Shown here: positions 46,614-54,814 of the stretch, one piece after another | Layout: the number at the start of each line of letters is the position of its first letter | Numbering within the stretch: position 1 is the stretch's first letter | Assembly: GCF_030657335.1 (NCBI RefSeq) | Contig: NZ_CP131039.1 | Span: 1,054,001-1,118,000 of the forward strand | Length of the DNA: 64,000 nucleotides | Direction: 5' to 3' | DNA from: Croceibacterium aestuarii | GTDB taxonomy: Bacteria; Pseudomonadota; Alphaproteobacteria; Sphingomonadales; Sphingomonadaceae | Made by a program: the position numbers and the translations under genes | The notes under the pieces: generated by a model | Databases searched by the model: none | Told to the model about the DNA's origin: nothing | Seen by the model: the letters and a program-made list of their open reading frames with translations, nothing else

Positions 46614-48446
46614 ATGACTTCGCTCCGCAACGTGGCGATTATCGCCCACGTCGATCATGGTAAGACGACCCTCGTCGACCAGCTGTTCCGCCAATCCGGC
46701 ACCTTCCGCGACAACCAGCGTGTCGAGGAAAGGGCTATGGATTCCAATGACTTGGAGAAGGAGCGGGGGATCACGATCCTGGCCAAGCCGACTTCGGTCG
46801 AGTGGGCGCCCGAGGGCGGGCACGAAACCTACCACATCAACATCGTCGACACGCCCGGCCACGCCGACTTCGGCGCCGAGGTCGAGCGAATCCTCTCCAT
46901 GGTCGACGGGGTGATCCTGCTGGTCGACGCCGCCGAAGGGCCGATGCCGCAGACCAAGTTCGTCACCGGCAAGGCGCTCGGCCTCGGGCTCAAGCCGATC
47001 GTCGTGGTCAACAAGATCGACCGCCAGGACGCCCGCGCCAGCGAAGTGCTCGACGAGGTGTTCGACCTCTTCGTCGCGCTCGAAGCGAACGACGAACAGC
47101 TTGATTTCCCGGTGCTTTACGCCTCAGGCCGCGCCGGCTTCGCCAGCGAGGACATCGACGCGCGCGAGGGCGACCTGACGCCGATGTTCAAGCTCATCGT
47201 CAGCCACGTCCCGCCGCCGGACCTCGACGAGGACGGCGAGTTCGCCATGCTCGCCACCCTGCTCGACCGCGATCCGTTCCTGGGGCGCATCCTCACCGGG
47301 CGCATCGAATCCGGGCGGCTCGAGGTCGGCATGCCGATCAAGGCGCTCGACGTCGCCGGCAACCAGGTCGAGGCCGGCCGCGCCACCAAGGTCTTCGCCT
47401 ACAACGGGCTCGACCGCGTCCCCGTGCTCCACGCCAAGGCCGGCGACATCGTCGCCATCGCCGGGCTGACCGAGGCGACCGTCTCCAACACGCTGTGCGC
47501 GCCGCAAGTCTCCGCCCCGATCCACGCCCAGGAAATCGACCCCCCGACCCTCGCCATGAGCTTCGCGGTCAACGACAGCCCCTATGCCGGGCGCGAGGGC
47601 GACAAGGTGCAGAGCCGGGTGATCCGCGAACGGCTCGAGCGCGAGGCCGAAGGCAACGTCGCCATCCGCCTGACCGAGAGCGCCGAGAAGGACGCCTTCG
47701 AGGTCGCCGGCCGCGGCGAACTGCAATTGGGCGTGCTGATCGAGACCATGCGCCGCGAAGGCTTCGAGCTCTCCATCAGCCGCCCGCGCGTGCTGTTCCG
47801 CGACGGCCCCAGCGGCCGCGAGGAGCCTTACGAAACGGTCGTCATCGACGTCGACGACGAGCACTCGGGCACGGTCGTCGAGAAGATGGCCCAGCGCAAG
47901 GGCGAGATGACCGACATGCGCCCGAGCGGCGGCGGCAAGACCCGCCTCACGTTCAGCGCGCCGAGCCGCGGCCTGATCGGCTACCACGGCGAGTTCCTCT
48001 CCGACACCCGCGGCACCGGGGTGATGAACCGCCTGTTCGACCGCTACGGCCCCTACAAGGGCCCGATCCAGGGCCGCCAGAACGGCGTGCTCATCTCGAT
48101 GGAGCAGGGCGAGGCCGTGCCCTACGCGCTCAACGCGCTCGAAGACCGCGGCGTGCTGTTCATCAAGCCGGGCGAGAAGCTCTACGAAGGCATGATCATC
48201 GGCGAGAACGCCAAGCCGCAGGATCTCGAGGTCAACCCGCTCAAGTCCAAGCAGCTGACCAACTTCCGCAGCACCGGCAAGGACGACGCCGTCCGCCTCA
48301 CCCCGCCGCGCAAGATGACGCTCGAACAGGCGATCGCCTACATCCAGGACGACGAACTGGTCGAAGTGACGCCGGAGAGCATCCGGCTGCGCAAGCGGTA
48401 CCTCGATCCGCACGAGCGGAAAAAGGCGTCGCGGTCGGCGGCTTGA
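46614..48446 (+). CDS. typA: Translational GTPase TypA/BipA
   Basis: 610 residues. G1 [13 protein letters not shown]2 RGITILAK, G3 DTPGHADFG and G4 NKIDRQDAR are clear, followed by EF-G-like domains and a TypA-specific C-terminus ([32 protein letters not shown]). Ribosome-associated GTPase used in stress and cold growth. The gene is strongly GC-rich, contrasting with the next 5 kb. Start ATG 46614 chosen by the conserved [17 protein letters not shown]. Confidence 0.97.
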   Translation: MTSLRNVAIIAHVDHGKTTLVDQLFRQSGTFRDNQRVEERAMDSNDLEKERGITILAKPTSVEWAPEGGHETYHINIVDTPGHADFGAEVERILSMVDGVILLVDAAEGPMPQTKFVTGKALGLGLKPIVVVNKIDRQDARASEVLDEVFDLFVALEANDEQLDFPVLYASGRAGFASEDIDAREGDLTPMFKLIVSHVPPPDLDEDGEFAMLATLLDRDPFLGRILTGRIESGRLEVGMPIKALDVAGNQVEAGRATKVFAYNGLDRVPVLHAKAGDIVAIAGLTEATVSNTLCAPQVSAPIHAQEIDPPTLAMSFAVNDSPYAGREGDKVQSRVIRERLEREAEGNVAIRLTESAEKDAFEVAGRGELQLGVLIETMRREGFELSISRPRVLFRDGPSGREEPYETVVIDVDDEHSGTVVEKMAQRKGEMTDMRPSGGGKTRLTFSAPSRGLIGYHGEFLSDTRGTGVMNRLFDRYGPYKGPIQGRQNGVLISMEQGEAVPYALNALEDRGVLFIKPGEKLYEGMIIGENAKPQDLEVNPLKSKQLTNFRSTGKDDAVRLTPPRKMTLEQAIAYIQDDELVEVTPESIRLRKRYLDPHERKKASRSAA

Positions 48447-48563
48447 TTTGGGCCGTTAGCAGAACGTCCGGTTTCGGCATATCTGAGACAGATGCAGACA
48501 TCTTCTTGGAATAGCCGCAGCGGAAAGGCGGATCAGGAATGCCCGCACCAATCAGCGACAGAT

Positions 48564-49703
48564 TCAAGGTGTCGGCAGCTGCTCCCAGAGTTTCCTGCGC
48601 GTTTCTATCATGCGGATACGATCCGCCTCCGGCATCACACTTAGGAAGTCTTTGAGGAGAGCATCGACCGCGTCCATCACGCGGGCGCTCGTGCCGCGAA
48701 ACCCCTTTAGCGTGCGGAACGCGATCGGTTCGACCGCAGCGACTGAGTCGAAGCGAGCGATGCGCTCATCAGCTGAGGGATGTGTGTCGCCAGTCGGCAT
48801 TGCAGCCCCAAGCGCGTGTTCAAACCGACGCAGCATCTCAAGCGCCTTGAGCATGATTACGCCGCCCGCACCAGAGGCCAGATACGGGTTCCATATCGGA
48901 GTGCGATCGCGTTCCCCCATCGGCCTACAAAGTCTCAGCGCGAACTGGTCGGCCTCAAACTCTTCTGCGCGAGCGTCTGCAGCCATGTCTCGGCCATGCC
49001 CATGATGATGGTGTCCGTATTCGTGCGCTATGACAAATATTTCCATCGCACGGGCTACTTGTTCGACAAGTGGAAGCAGAGCGGGTTCCGATGGTTCGAA
49101 CGGCACTGTGCCGTTAGTTCCAGTCATCGCGAACGACATGAAGGTGCGGTTCCAATAAAGTGCGAGAGGCATATTCGTCCGCAGGAGCAGTTTGGCCTCT
49201 GAGAGCGCGAAAGAATCCGACTGCCAATAAACTGGATCAAGCATAATCGTGCGATAGAAAGCCTTTGCGACAATGCCGCAAAAGCGGAAGGTGAATGCAC
49301 CAACCGAGACAATGCTTTGCTCGGTCATTATCACGCCTGCTTTCGATGCAAAGGGCCCGGTGATTGGCTCGATGCCTCGTGCGACACTACGATAGGTGTC
49401 TAGGCCTTGTCGCGCCATCTCGGCCTCGACGTCGTCGCAAAGCGATGCGTGGAAGGCTTCGGCCGAGCGATTGACGCCGGGGCTTGTAGACGGAGCAGCC
49501 TCATCTCGTCGTGAGCTTAACGCAAGAAGCTCATCGGCTTGCTGCTCACTCCAACCAGCTGCTTTGAAGCTTGCTCGTGCATGCTCCTCGTCGCCGCGAG
49601 GATCATATTCTGGGTCCATCACAGCGGCGCCAGGGTGGGCGGCTGCACGCTCAAACATTTGCGACCAAAGGTCCGTTGCAGCTTCGTTGCTTTCTTCATC
49701 CAT
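48564..49703 (-). CDS. HExxH zinc metallopeptidase (M48-like)
   Basis: 379 residues from ATG 49703. Zinc site IAHEYGHHHHGH near residue 255 followed by a downstream Glu in AEEFEADQFALRL, as in M48-type peptidases, but no transmembrane anchors. N-terminal 100 residues are acidic and low-complexity. Base composition is lower in GC than typA next door. It is divergent from the ImmA/macrodomain gene, so it may be part of the same acquired unit or a separate passenger. Confidence 0.7.
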   Translation of the reverse strand: MDEESNEAATDLWSQMFERAAAHPGAAVMDPEYDPRGDEEHARASFKAAGWSEQQADELLALSSRRDEAAPSTSPGVNRSAEAFHASLCDDVEAEMARQGLDTYRSVARGIEPITGPFASKAGVIMTEQSIVSVGAFTFRFCGIVAKAFYRTIMLDPVYWQSDSFALSEAKLLLRTNMPLALYWNRTFMSFAMTGTNGTVPFEPSEPALLPLVEQVARAMEIFVIAHEYGHHHHGHGRDMAADARAEEFEADQFALRLCRPMGERDRTPIWNPYLASGAGGVIMLKALEMLRRFEHALGAAMPTGDTHPSADERIARFDSVAAVEPIAFRTLKGFRGTSARVMDAVDALLKDFLSVMPEADRIRMIETRRKLWEQLPTP

Positions 49704-49830
49704 AGTGTTGGAATAGCACCGCGCGGTGGCAGGCAAAATGCATAGTCGGAAATCTATTCTCCTTCGGTTGTGATACTCGAAGGACTTGAGAGTCTGGAGA
49801 CATGCCGATCGATCGTTACGTAAGTCCTGC

Positions 49831-49852
49831 CATCTCAAGGTCATTTGAGATG
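49831..49852. promoter_or_regulatory. Inverted repeat in the promoter of the acquired operon
   Basis: CATCTCAA-6 nt-TTGAGATG, perfect 8-bp arms, ending 63 nt before the ImmA-macrodomain start in a 212-nt AT-richer divergent gap. Candidate operator; no HTH gene sits in the operon. Confidence 0.5.
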
Positions 49853-49915
49853 TTGATTTACGTTTTTCGGCACTTTGCAACCTAAAGAAATTGGAGCACT
49901 GTCAGCTTTGGAAAA

Positions 49916-51250
49916 ATGACAAGCGCACCCTCCATTAACTGGACTAACTCCTCGGTTCGGGCCTTCGCCAAGAACAGTGATCCACGCATAGCTATTGAAA
50001 AGGCGGCGCGAGAGCTCGTTTTGAAAGCACGCGAGAAGGGTTGGGAAGGCCCGCCATTTAACCCCCTACACATCGCTGAAATGCTCGGGGTCCAGATGGA
50101 AGCTAATTCAAGCGTGGCCGATGCCCGACTGTTGGCAACCGATGTGGGACCTAAGATTCAGTTCAATCCTCAACAACCGAGAGAGCGAGTGCGTTTCTCG
50201 ATCGCTCACGAAATCGCACACCTTCTCTTCCCTGACTGGTCGGAGCAGATTCGCAATCGAGGCGGGGATACAACACCTGACGATTGGCAGTTGGAAATGC
50301 TGTGCAATCTGGCCGCTTCTGAGTTCGTGCTTCCAATCGGCAGCCTATCAGCCACAGAAAACATTCTTCCAATCGAAGATTTGATGCTCCAGCGCCGAGA
50401 ATTTGACGTTTCCGCTGAGGCCTTTCTTATCCGATTGGCAAAGATATCTAGTCGACCGATAGGAGTTTTCGTCTCGTCGCCTACGGTTCTTGAGGACGGG
50501 ACCCGCCACTACAAAATCGACTATTTCGTCAGCTCGCCCACCGCGCCAAGGGTGCGATTGTCGGGGATGACTATCCCGGACGATAGCATCGTGCATCGGT
50601 GCACTGCCATAGGGCACACGGATCGCTCGGTTGAATATTGGGTGACCGATGCTCCAATCCAGATCGAATGTGTTGGCCTAACGGCATATCCGGGAAGCAT
50701 CTACCCAAGAGTGGCTGGTCTGCTCAGATTTGACCGGACCCAAGAGAACCATCTTCCGATACGTTTGCTGCATGGAGATGTTCTTGAACCTCGCAATGGT
50801 GGCAAGAAGATCATTTGTCAGCTGGTCAATGACAAGGCCATCAAATGGGGAGGTGGCGTCGCGCGGAAGATTGCGAAACGCTTCGCTGGCGCGGAAGAGG
50901 CATACTCCGAGCAAGTCAAACAAATCCGGCAGCGCGATCGTTTGGGAAGAACGATATTTTCAGAAGCCAATGACAACCTAACCATCGCAAGTCTGATAGG
51001 GCAGGAGGGATTCGGACCATCCCTTTTCCCCCGAATTAGGTATTCCGCACTACAATCCTGTCTTGAACAAGTTGCCGATCGTGCTGCAACCATTGGGGCG
51101 AGCATTCATATGCCTAAGATCGGGACGGGCTCGGCGGGCGGCGACTGGTCCACTATTGAAGAAATACTTGATGATGTAATGGTTCGGGCAGGTCTGTTTG
51201 TGACCGTATATGATGTCCCACCGAAGCGCGTGCAGCTGGAGTTGTTATAG
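49916..51250 (+). CDS. ImmA/IrrE zinc peptidase fused to a TARG1/DarG-like macrodomain
   Basis: 444 residues. Residues 40-210: ImmA/IrrE domain with FSIAHEIAHLLFPDW (H98, E99, H102) and a third ligand in NLAASEFVLP (E136). Residues 285-440: macrodomain with HGDVL, ICQLVNDKAIKWGGGVARKI and SIHMPKIGTGSAGGDWSTIE, ending VTVYDV, which closely resembles TARG1/ALC1 and the DarG antitoxin, enzymes that remove ADP-ribose from protein or DNA. Stop is directly followed by the GTG of the next gene. I know no characterised protein with this pairing. Confidence 0.8.
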   Translation: MTSAPSINWTNSSVRAFAKNSDPRIAIEKAARELVLKAREKGWEGPPFNPLHIAEMLGVQMEANSSVADARLLATDVGPKIQFNPQQPRERVRFSIAHEIAHLLFPDWSEQIRNRGGDTTPDDWQLEMLCNLAASEFVLPIGSLSATENILPIEDLMLQRREFDVSAEAFLIRLAKISSRPIGVFVSSPTVLEDGTRHYKIDYFVSSPTAPRVRLSGMTIPDDSIVHRCTAIGHTDRSVEYWVTDAPIQIECVGLTAYPGSIYPRVAGLLRFDRTQENHLPIRLLHGDVLEPRNGGKKIICQLVNDKAIKWGGGVARKIAKRFAGAEEAYSEQVKQIRQRDRLGRTIFSEANDNLTIASLIGQEGFGPSLFPRIRYSALQSCLEQVADRAATIGASIHMPKIGTGSAGGDWSTIEEILDDVMVRAGLFVTVYDVPPKRVQLELL

Positions 51251-52882
51251 GTGGCTGTGGGGGGCGCAAATCTTCGCATCGTCTTACTTTCTGGGCCAAT
51301 CTGTTCCGGCAAGTCGGCCTTGGTACGGCTCCTAGAGAAAAAGCATGGTGCCAAGATCATTAAGACACGAGAGCTCATACTTAAGAAGGCTCCTAGAACT
51401 AAACGAGAGCGCAAATCCCTTCAGCGGGCGGGTCAGAAGCTCGACCGAGCGGACGGCGGTGCGTGGGTCGGTGAGGCACTGCAGCGTACCATCGACAGCT
51501 CTGCGACAGGACGGACGCCTAAGGGCCTCTATGTCGTCGACTCTGTCCGCATCTTAGGTCAAATAGAGGCTATTCGGCGCGCATACGGTGCCGAAGTTCA
51601 TCACATTCATCTAACCGCTACGGAAGAGGAACTTCGCAAGCGCTACGAGGATCGTAGCAGGGAAGACGATGAGGCGGTCGAGTATGACGACCTGAAGCGA
51701 AATCAGACCGAACGTCAAATCGAGAGTCTCGCGGAAGTCGCGGACATCGTCGTCTCGACGGATCGCTGCAGTGAAGAAGCCGTCCTTGTTCGGGCAACCG
51801 CGCTTCTAAACCTCTATCCGCGGTCAAATGATGCCCTCGTTGACGTGCTGATTGGAGGTCAATTCGGCAGTGAAGGCAAGGGAAACATCGTGGGGCACAT
51901 TGCGCCGGAATACGATCTTCTTGTGCGGGTCGGCGGCCCTAACGCAGGGCATCAGGTTTACGCAGAGCCTAAGCCGGAAAAATACTATCATTTGCCTTCG
52001 GGCACGCAGCGGGCGCCGAACGCGAAGCTGCTACTCGGCCCTGGTGCCGTAATCTACCCGAAAAAGCTTCTCGCAGAGATTGTAGAGCACAAAATCAATA
52101 CTGAGAGGCTGACGATCGATCCGCGAGCCATGATTATCACTGACGCGGACCGCGAAGAGGAGGAGGAGCGGTTTGGCAGCATTAGCTCGACCGCACAGGG
52201 CGTTGGGATCGCTTCAGCGCGAAAAATGACAGGTCGGTCGGACTATAAAGACAAGAAGGCCGCGTTCCTCGCCCGCGACTGCGAAGATCTTCAGCCTTTT
52301 TTGGGAAGCGCGCGTCAACTTTTGGCAGACGCTATCGTGGCCGGCCAACGCATCCTGTTGGAGGGCACCCAAGGCACGGGACTAAGTCTTCACCACGGTG
52401 ACTATCCCCATGTCACTACGAGGGATACGACGGTGTCGGGATGTCTCGCTGATGCCGGTATTGCACCTTCAAACGTACGGAAGATCATTATGGTCTGCCG
52501 CACATATCCAATTCGAGTGGGTGGGCCGTCTGGTCCGATGGCACATGAGGTAGATATGGCGGAAATCCATCGGCGCAGCGGCATTCCGCTCGAGGAACTC
52601 GAGAAAAACGAACGGACGACCACTACTGACAGGCCACGTCGAATCGCCGAATTCGACTGGCTACAGTTTCGCGACTCAGTCCAGCTTAATGGTCCGACCG
52701 ACATCGCGTTGACATTTGTCGACTATTTCGACGTGAAGAATCGAAAGGCATATCGTTTTGAGCAGCTCTCAGATGAGACAATTAGCTTCGTGGAAGAGAT
52801 TGAGAGGATATCAGGTCGGCCCGTCTCTCTCCTCTCTACGGATTTCAACTGGCGAAACGTCATTGATCGGAGGGCGTGGTGA
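51251..52882 (+). CDS. P-loop kinase domain fused to a divergent adenylosuccinate synthetase
   Basis: 543 residues. Residues 1-190: nucleotide/nucleoside kinase-like P-loop domain, GPICSGKS at 15-22 and VVDSVRILGQIEAIRRAYG. Residues 197-543: PurA fold. IGGQFGSEGKG replaces GDEGKGK, so the catalytic Asp13 of E. coli PurA is Ser207; NAGH retains H41; TTTTDRPRR retains the aspartate-binding loop; LTFVDYFD has Phe489 where Lys331 stacks guanine, while Asp491 (D333) remains. Phage PurZ shows related changes as I recall. GTG start abuts the previous stop; next gene overlaps by 4 nt. Confidence 0.8.
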   Translation: MAVGGANLRIVLLSGPICSGKSALVRLLEKKHGAKIIKTRELILKKAPRTKRERKSLQRAGQKLDRADGGAWVGEALQRTIDSSATGRTPKGLYVVDSVRILGQIEAIRRAYGAEVHHIHLTATEEELRKRYEDRSREDDEAVEYDDLKRNQTERQIESLAEVADIVVSTDRCSEEAVLVRATALLNLYPRSNDALVDVLIGGQFGSEGKGNIVGHIAPEYDLLVRVGGPNAGHQVYAEPKPEKYYHLPSGTQRAPNAKLLLGPGAVIYPKKLLAEIVEHKINTERLTIDPRAMIITDADREEEEERFGSISSTAQGVGIASARKMTGRSDYKDKKAAFLARDCEDLQPFLGSARQLLADAIVAGQRILLEGTQGTGLSLHHGDYPHVTTRDTTVSGCLADAGIAPSNVRKIIMVCRTYPIRVGGPSGPMAHEVDMAEIHRRSGIPLEELEKNERTTTTDRPRRIAEFDWLQFRDSVQLNGPTDIALTFVDYFDVKNRKAYRFEQLSDETISFVEEIERISGRPVSLLSTDFNWRNVIDRRAW

Positions 52883-53547
52883 CCGAAGCAGAGCTTGAAG
52901 AGCTGATCAATGAATGCCCTACGCTTTATCACATGGCGGAGCGAGGCTCATGGGATTCGATACAGCAATTCGGTCTTATGAGTACCAGCGCTCTCTTGGA
53001 CCACTATTCCGTCAACCCGCCGAAGCGCACCGAGATCGAAAGTCAACATCGCCCCGAAAGCGTCGAAGTGACAGGTAATGGCCTGCCACGCGCCGTCGTG
53101 CGTGACCAAATTCCGATGAGCGACGCGGGTCTGAGACGGGCCTTGCCCGACCGGCTCTCTCCAGCGGATTGGTATGAGCTACTGAACGCGAAAGCATTTT
53201 TTTGGCTTTCGGAGAAGAGGCTTCACAAGCTCACAAATGCCAAGGCGTACCGTGACCAAGAGCACGATGTCCTTGAAGTTGATACACGATCGCTAATTGA
53301 GGCTCATCGAGATGCAATTTGGCTTTGCCCGATCAACAGCGGGTGCACCAAACCGATGCCGCATCCCAGAGATGAAACTATTTTCGCGCGCATATCAGAC
53401 TATCCCTATTCTCACTGGCGGGAAAGACGTGGCCGTCAAGAGCGCGTAGTCGAATTGGCCGTTGATCATTCGGTCGAGGACATTCGCAACCACGTGAAGC
53501 GCGTCGTCGTTAAGCGAGGCACCGAGGTCTTGAGAGTCGTTCAATGA
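52879..53547 (+). CDS. DUF7002-family protein (possible ADP-ribosyltransferase-like toxin)
   Basis: 222 residues. TLYHMAERGSWDSIQQFGLM, then SQHRPESVEV, VRDQIPMSD, WYELLNAKAFFWLSEKRLHK, YRDQEHDVLEVDTRSL and VELAVDHSVEDI. The YH-x-GL start is like that of ART-fold proteins (DarT, RES), with the possible third catalytic residue E192; this resemblance is weak and I mark it as inference. GTG at 52879 overlaps the previous stop (GTGA) with GGAGGG 5 nt upstream. Closes the operon. Confidence 0.65.
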   Translation: MTEAELEELINECPTLYHMAERGSWDSIQQFGLMSTSALLDHYSVNPPKRTEIESQHRPESVEVTGNGLPRAVVRDQIPMSDAGLRRALPDRLSPADWYELLNAKAFFWLSEKRLHKLTNAKAYRDQEHDVLEVDTRSLIEAHRDAIWLCPINSGCTKPMPHPRDETIFARISDYPYSHWRERRGRQERVVELAVDHSVEDIRNHVKRVVVKRGTEVLRVVQ

Positions 53548-53776
53548 ATTAAGATGAATGAAACCATGGAGGAGAGCTCCTGATGCAGGCGAAGGTGTCC
53601 GCTTTCGGGTTGCAGCGATTTTGGCACGAACGTCGGACATGGGGCGCAAAGCGGTCGGAAGGGGTTCGCCACTAACTTTAAGAAACCATTTTCCTACAGC
53701 CCCCCATTTGTGCCTTACCCTGTTCGATTGGCTCGCGCCGATCCGCGATTCTCGCCATCGATCAGGAGACCCGCCC

Positions 53777-54814
53777 ATGCGCAAACGCGGCACCGCCCTT
53801 CGCGAAGTTCAGGCCGCGATCGGCCGTTGTGCCGACGACACAGCTTCGCTTCCGACAGGCTCAGGACAGTCGGACGTAGCGAAGCCCCCGCTCCCCGAGT
53901 TCGAGCCCGTCCCGCGCCGCTATCGCCATGACGGGTGGACGCCCGAGCGGCAGAAGGCGTTTATCGAGGCGCTGGCGGATTGCGGCTCGGTCACGCGGGC
54001 GGCGGCGATGGTCAACATGGCGCAGGCCAATTGCTACACCCTGCGCCGCGCGCCCGGGGCCGAGGGGTTTCGCGCGGCGTGGGACGCGGCGCTCGATTTC
54101 GGGGTCGCGCGGCTCAAGGACATCGCCTTCGAACGGGCGATCGAGGGCCAGCTCCACCCGGTGATCCGCGGCGGCAAGCTGGTCGGCTATCACCGCAAGA
54201 CCAACGACGCGCTGCTGATGTTCTGCCTGCGCCACTACGGCAAGGACGCGAGCGGCAAGCGCACGACGATCAACTACTTCTCGACCAAGGCGGTGGCGGG
54301 GGCGAGCGCGGGCGGCGAGGACCGTGCGGCCTCCGGTACCGAGGCGAGCACGACCACCGTGCGCACGGTGATCGCCGGCGACGGGGCGGCGGGCGCGGGG
54401 CGGTCGGTCGAGGCGGCGGCGGGGGCGCTGGCGGGGTTCGAGGGGCTGCCGCTCGACGCCGAGGCCCATGCGGCGATCGCCGCCGCGCTCGAGGCCTGCG
54501 CGGCGCGGACGCGGGCGGCGGGAGAGGCGCGTGGCGAGGAGGCGGCGGACTTCGCCGCGGACGATCCGGACGAGCCCTTCGTCCCGCTGCTGCCCGGCGG
54601 GAACGCGTTTCGCGGCACGCTCGAACCGCCGGTCATGACGCAGGAGTGGGTGCGCTTCGCCGAAGGAGAATCGCCGTGGGAGCTGGCCGGGGCCGCGCTG
54701 CCCGACTGGGCGGCGGAGTCGCCTGAGTCAGTCCTCGACCCAGCCGCGCCGGAGGCTGGGGCCGGCGAGGGCCATGAGCAGGGCGGCGAGGGCGTAGAGC
54801 GAGAGCGCGAATAG
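53777..54814 (+). CDS. Helix-turn-helix-containing protein of unknown function
   Basis: 345 residues. The HTH-like core is PERQKAFIEALADCGSVTRAAAMVNM; the DNA-facing segment is followed by a conserved middle domain (AAWDAALDFGVARLKDIAF; GGKLVGYHRKTNDALLMFCLRHYG) and a disordered Ala/Gly/Glu-rich tail. Common in Erythrobacter-type sphingomonads; resembles terminase small-subunit HTHs but no phage context. AGGAG precedes ATG 53777. Its 3' end overlaps the MFS gene by 87 nt on the other strand. A REP-like palindrome is inside it. The 229 nt between the DUF7002 stop and this start show only a small palindrome (AGGAGAGCTCCT). Confidence 0.75.
   Translation: MRKRGTALREVQAAIGRCADDTASLPTGSGQSDVAKPPLPEFEPVPRRYRHDGWTPERQKAFIEALADCGSVTRAAAMVNMAQANCYTLRRAPGAEGFRAAWDAALDFGVARLKDIAFERAIEGQLHPVIRGGKLVGYHRKTNDALLMFCLRHYGKDASGKRTTINYFSTKAVAGASAGGEDRAASGTEASTTTVRTVIAGDGAAGAGRSVEAAAGALAGFEGLPLDAEAHAAIAAALEACAARTRAAGEARGEEAADFAADDPDEPFVPLLPGGNAFRGTLEPPVMTQEWVRFAEGESPWELAGAALPDWAAESPESVLDPAAPEAGAGEGHEQGGEGVERERE
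53843..53885. repeat. REP-like palindrome inside a coding region
   Basis: Outer arms GCTTCGCT / AGCGAAGC and inner arms TCCGAC / GTCGGA, 43 bp in all, around CAGGCTCAGGACA. It encodes about 14 residues in frame (TASLPTGSGQSD region). The inner core GACAGGCTCAGGAC is like a dispersed repeat I recall from sphingomonads. Confidence 0.65.

Noticed and set aside
51251-52882. Housekeeping adenylosuccinate synthetase (purA)
   Set aside because: N-terminal kinase fusion, Ser in place of the catalytic Asp, Phe in place of Lys331, and low-GC context with a macrodomain gene all argue against it.
52879-53547. DarT toxin of a DarTG system
   Set aside because: The residues fit DUF7002, not DarT; only the general ART-like first segment and the macrodomain partner are reminiscent.
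53777-54814. Phage terminase small subunit
   Set aside because: HTH core is similar but no large terminase, portal or other phage gene is near, and the gene is of host-like base composition.
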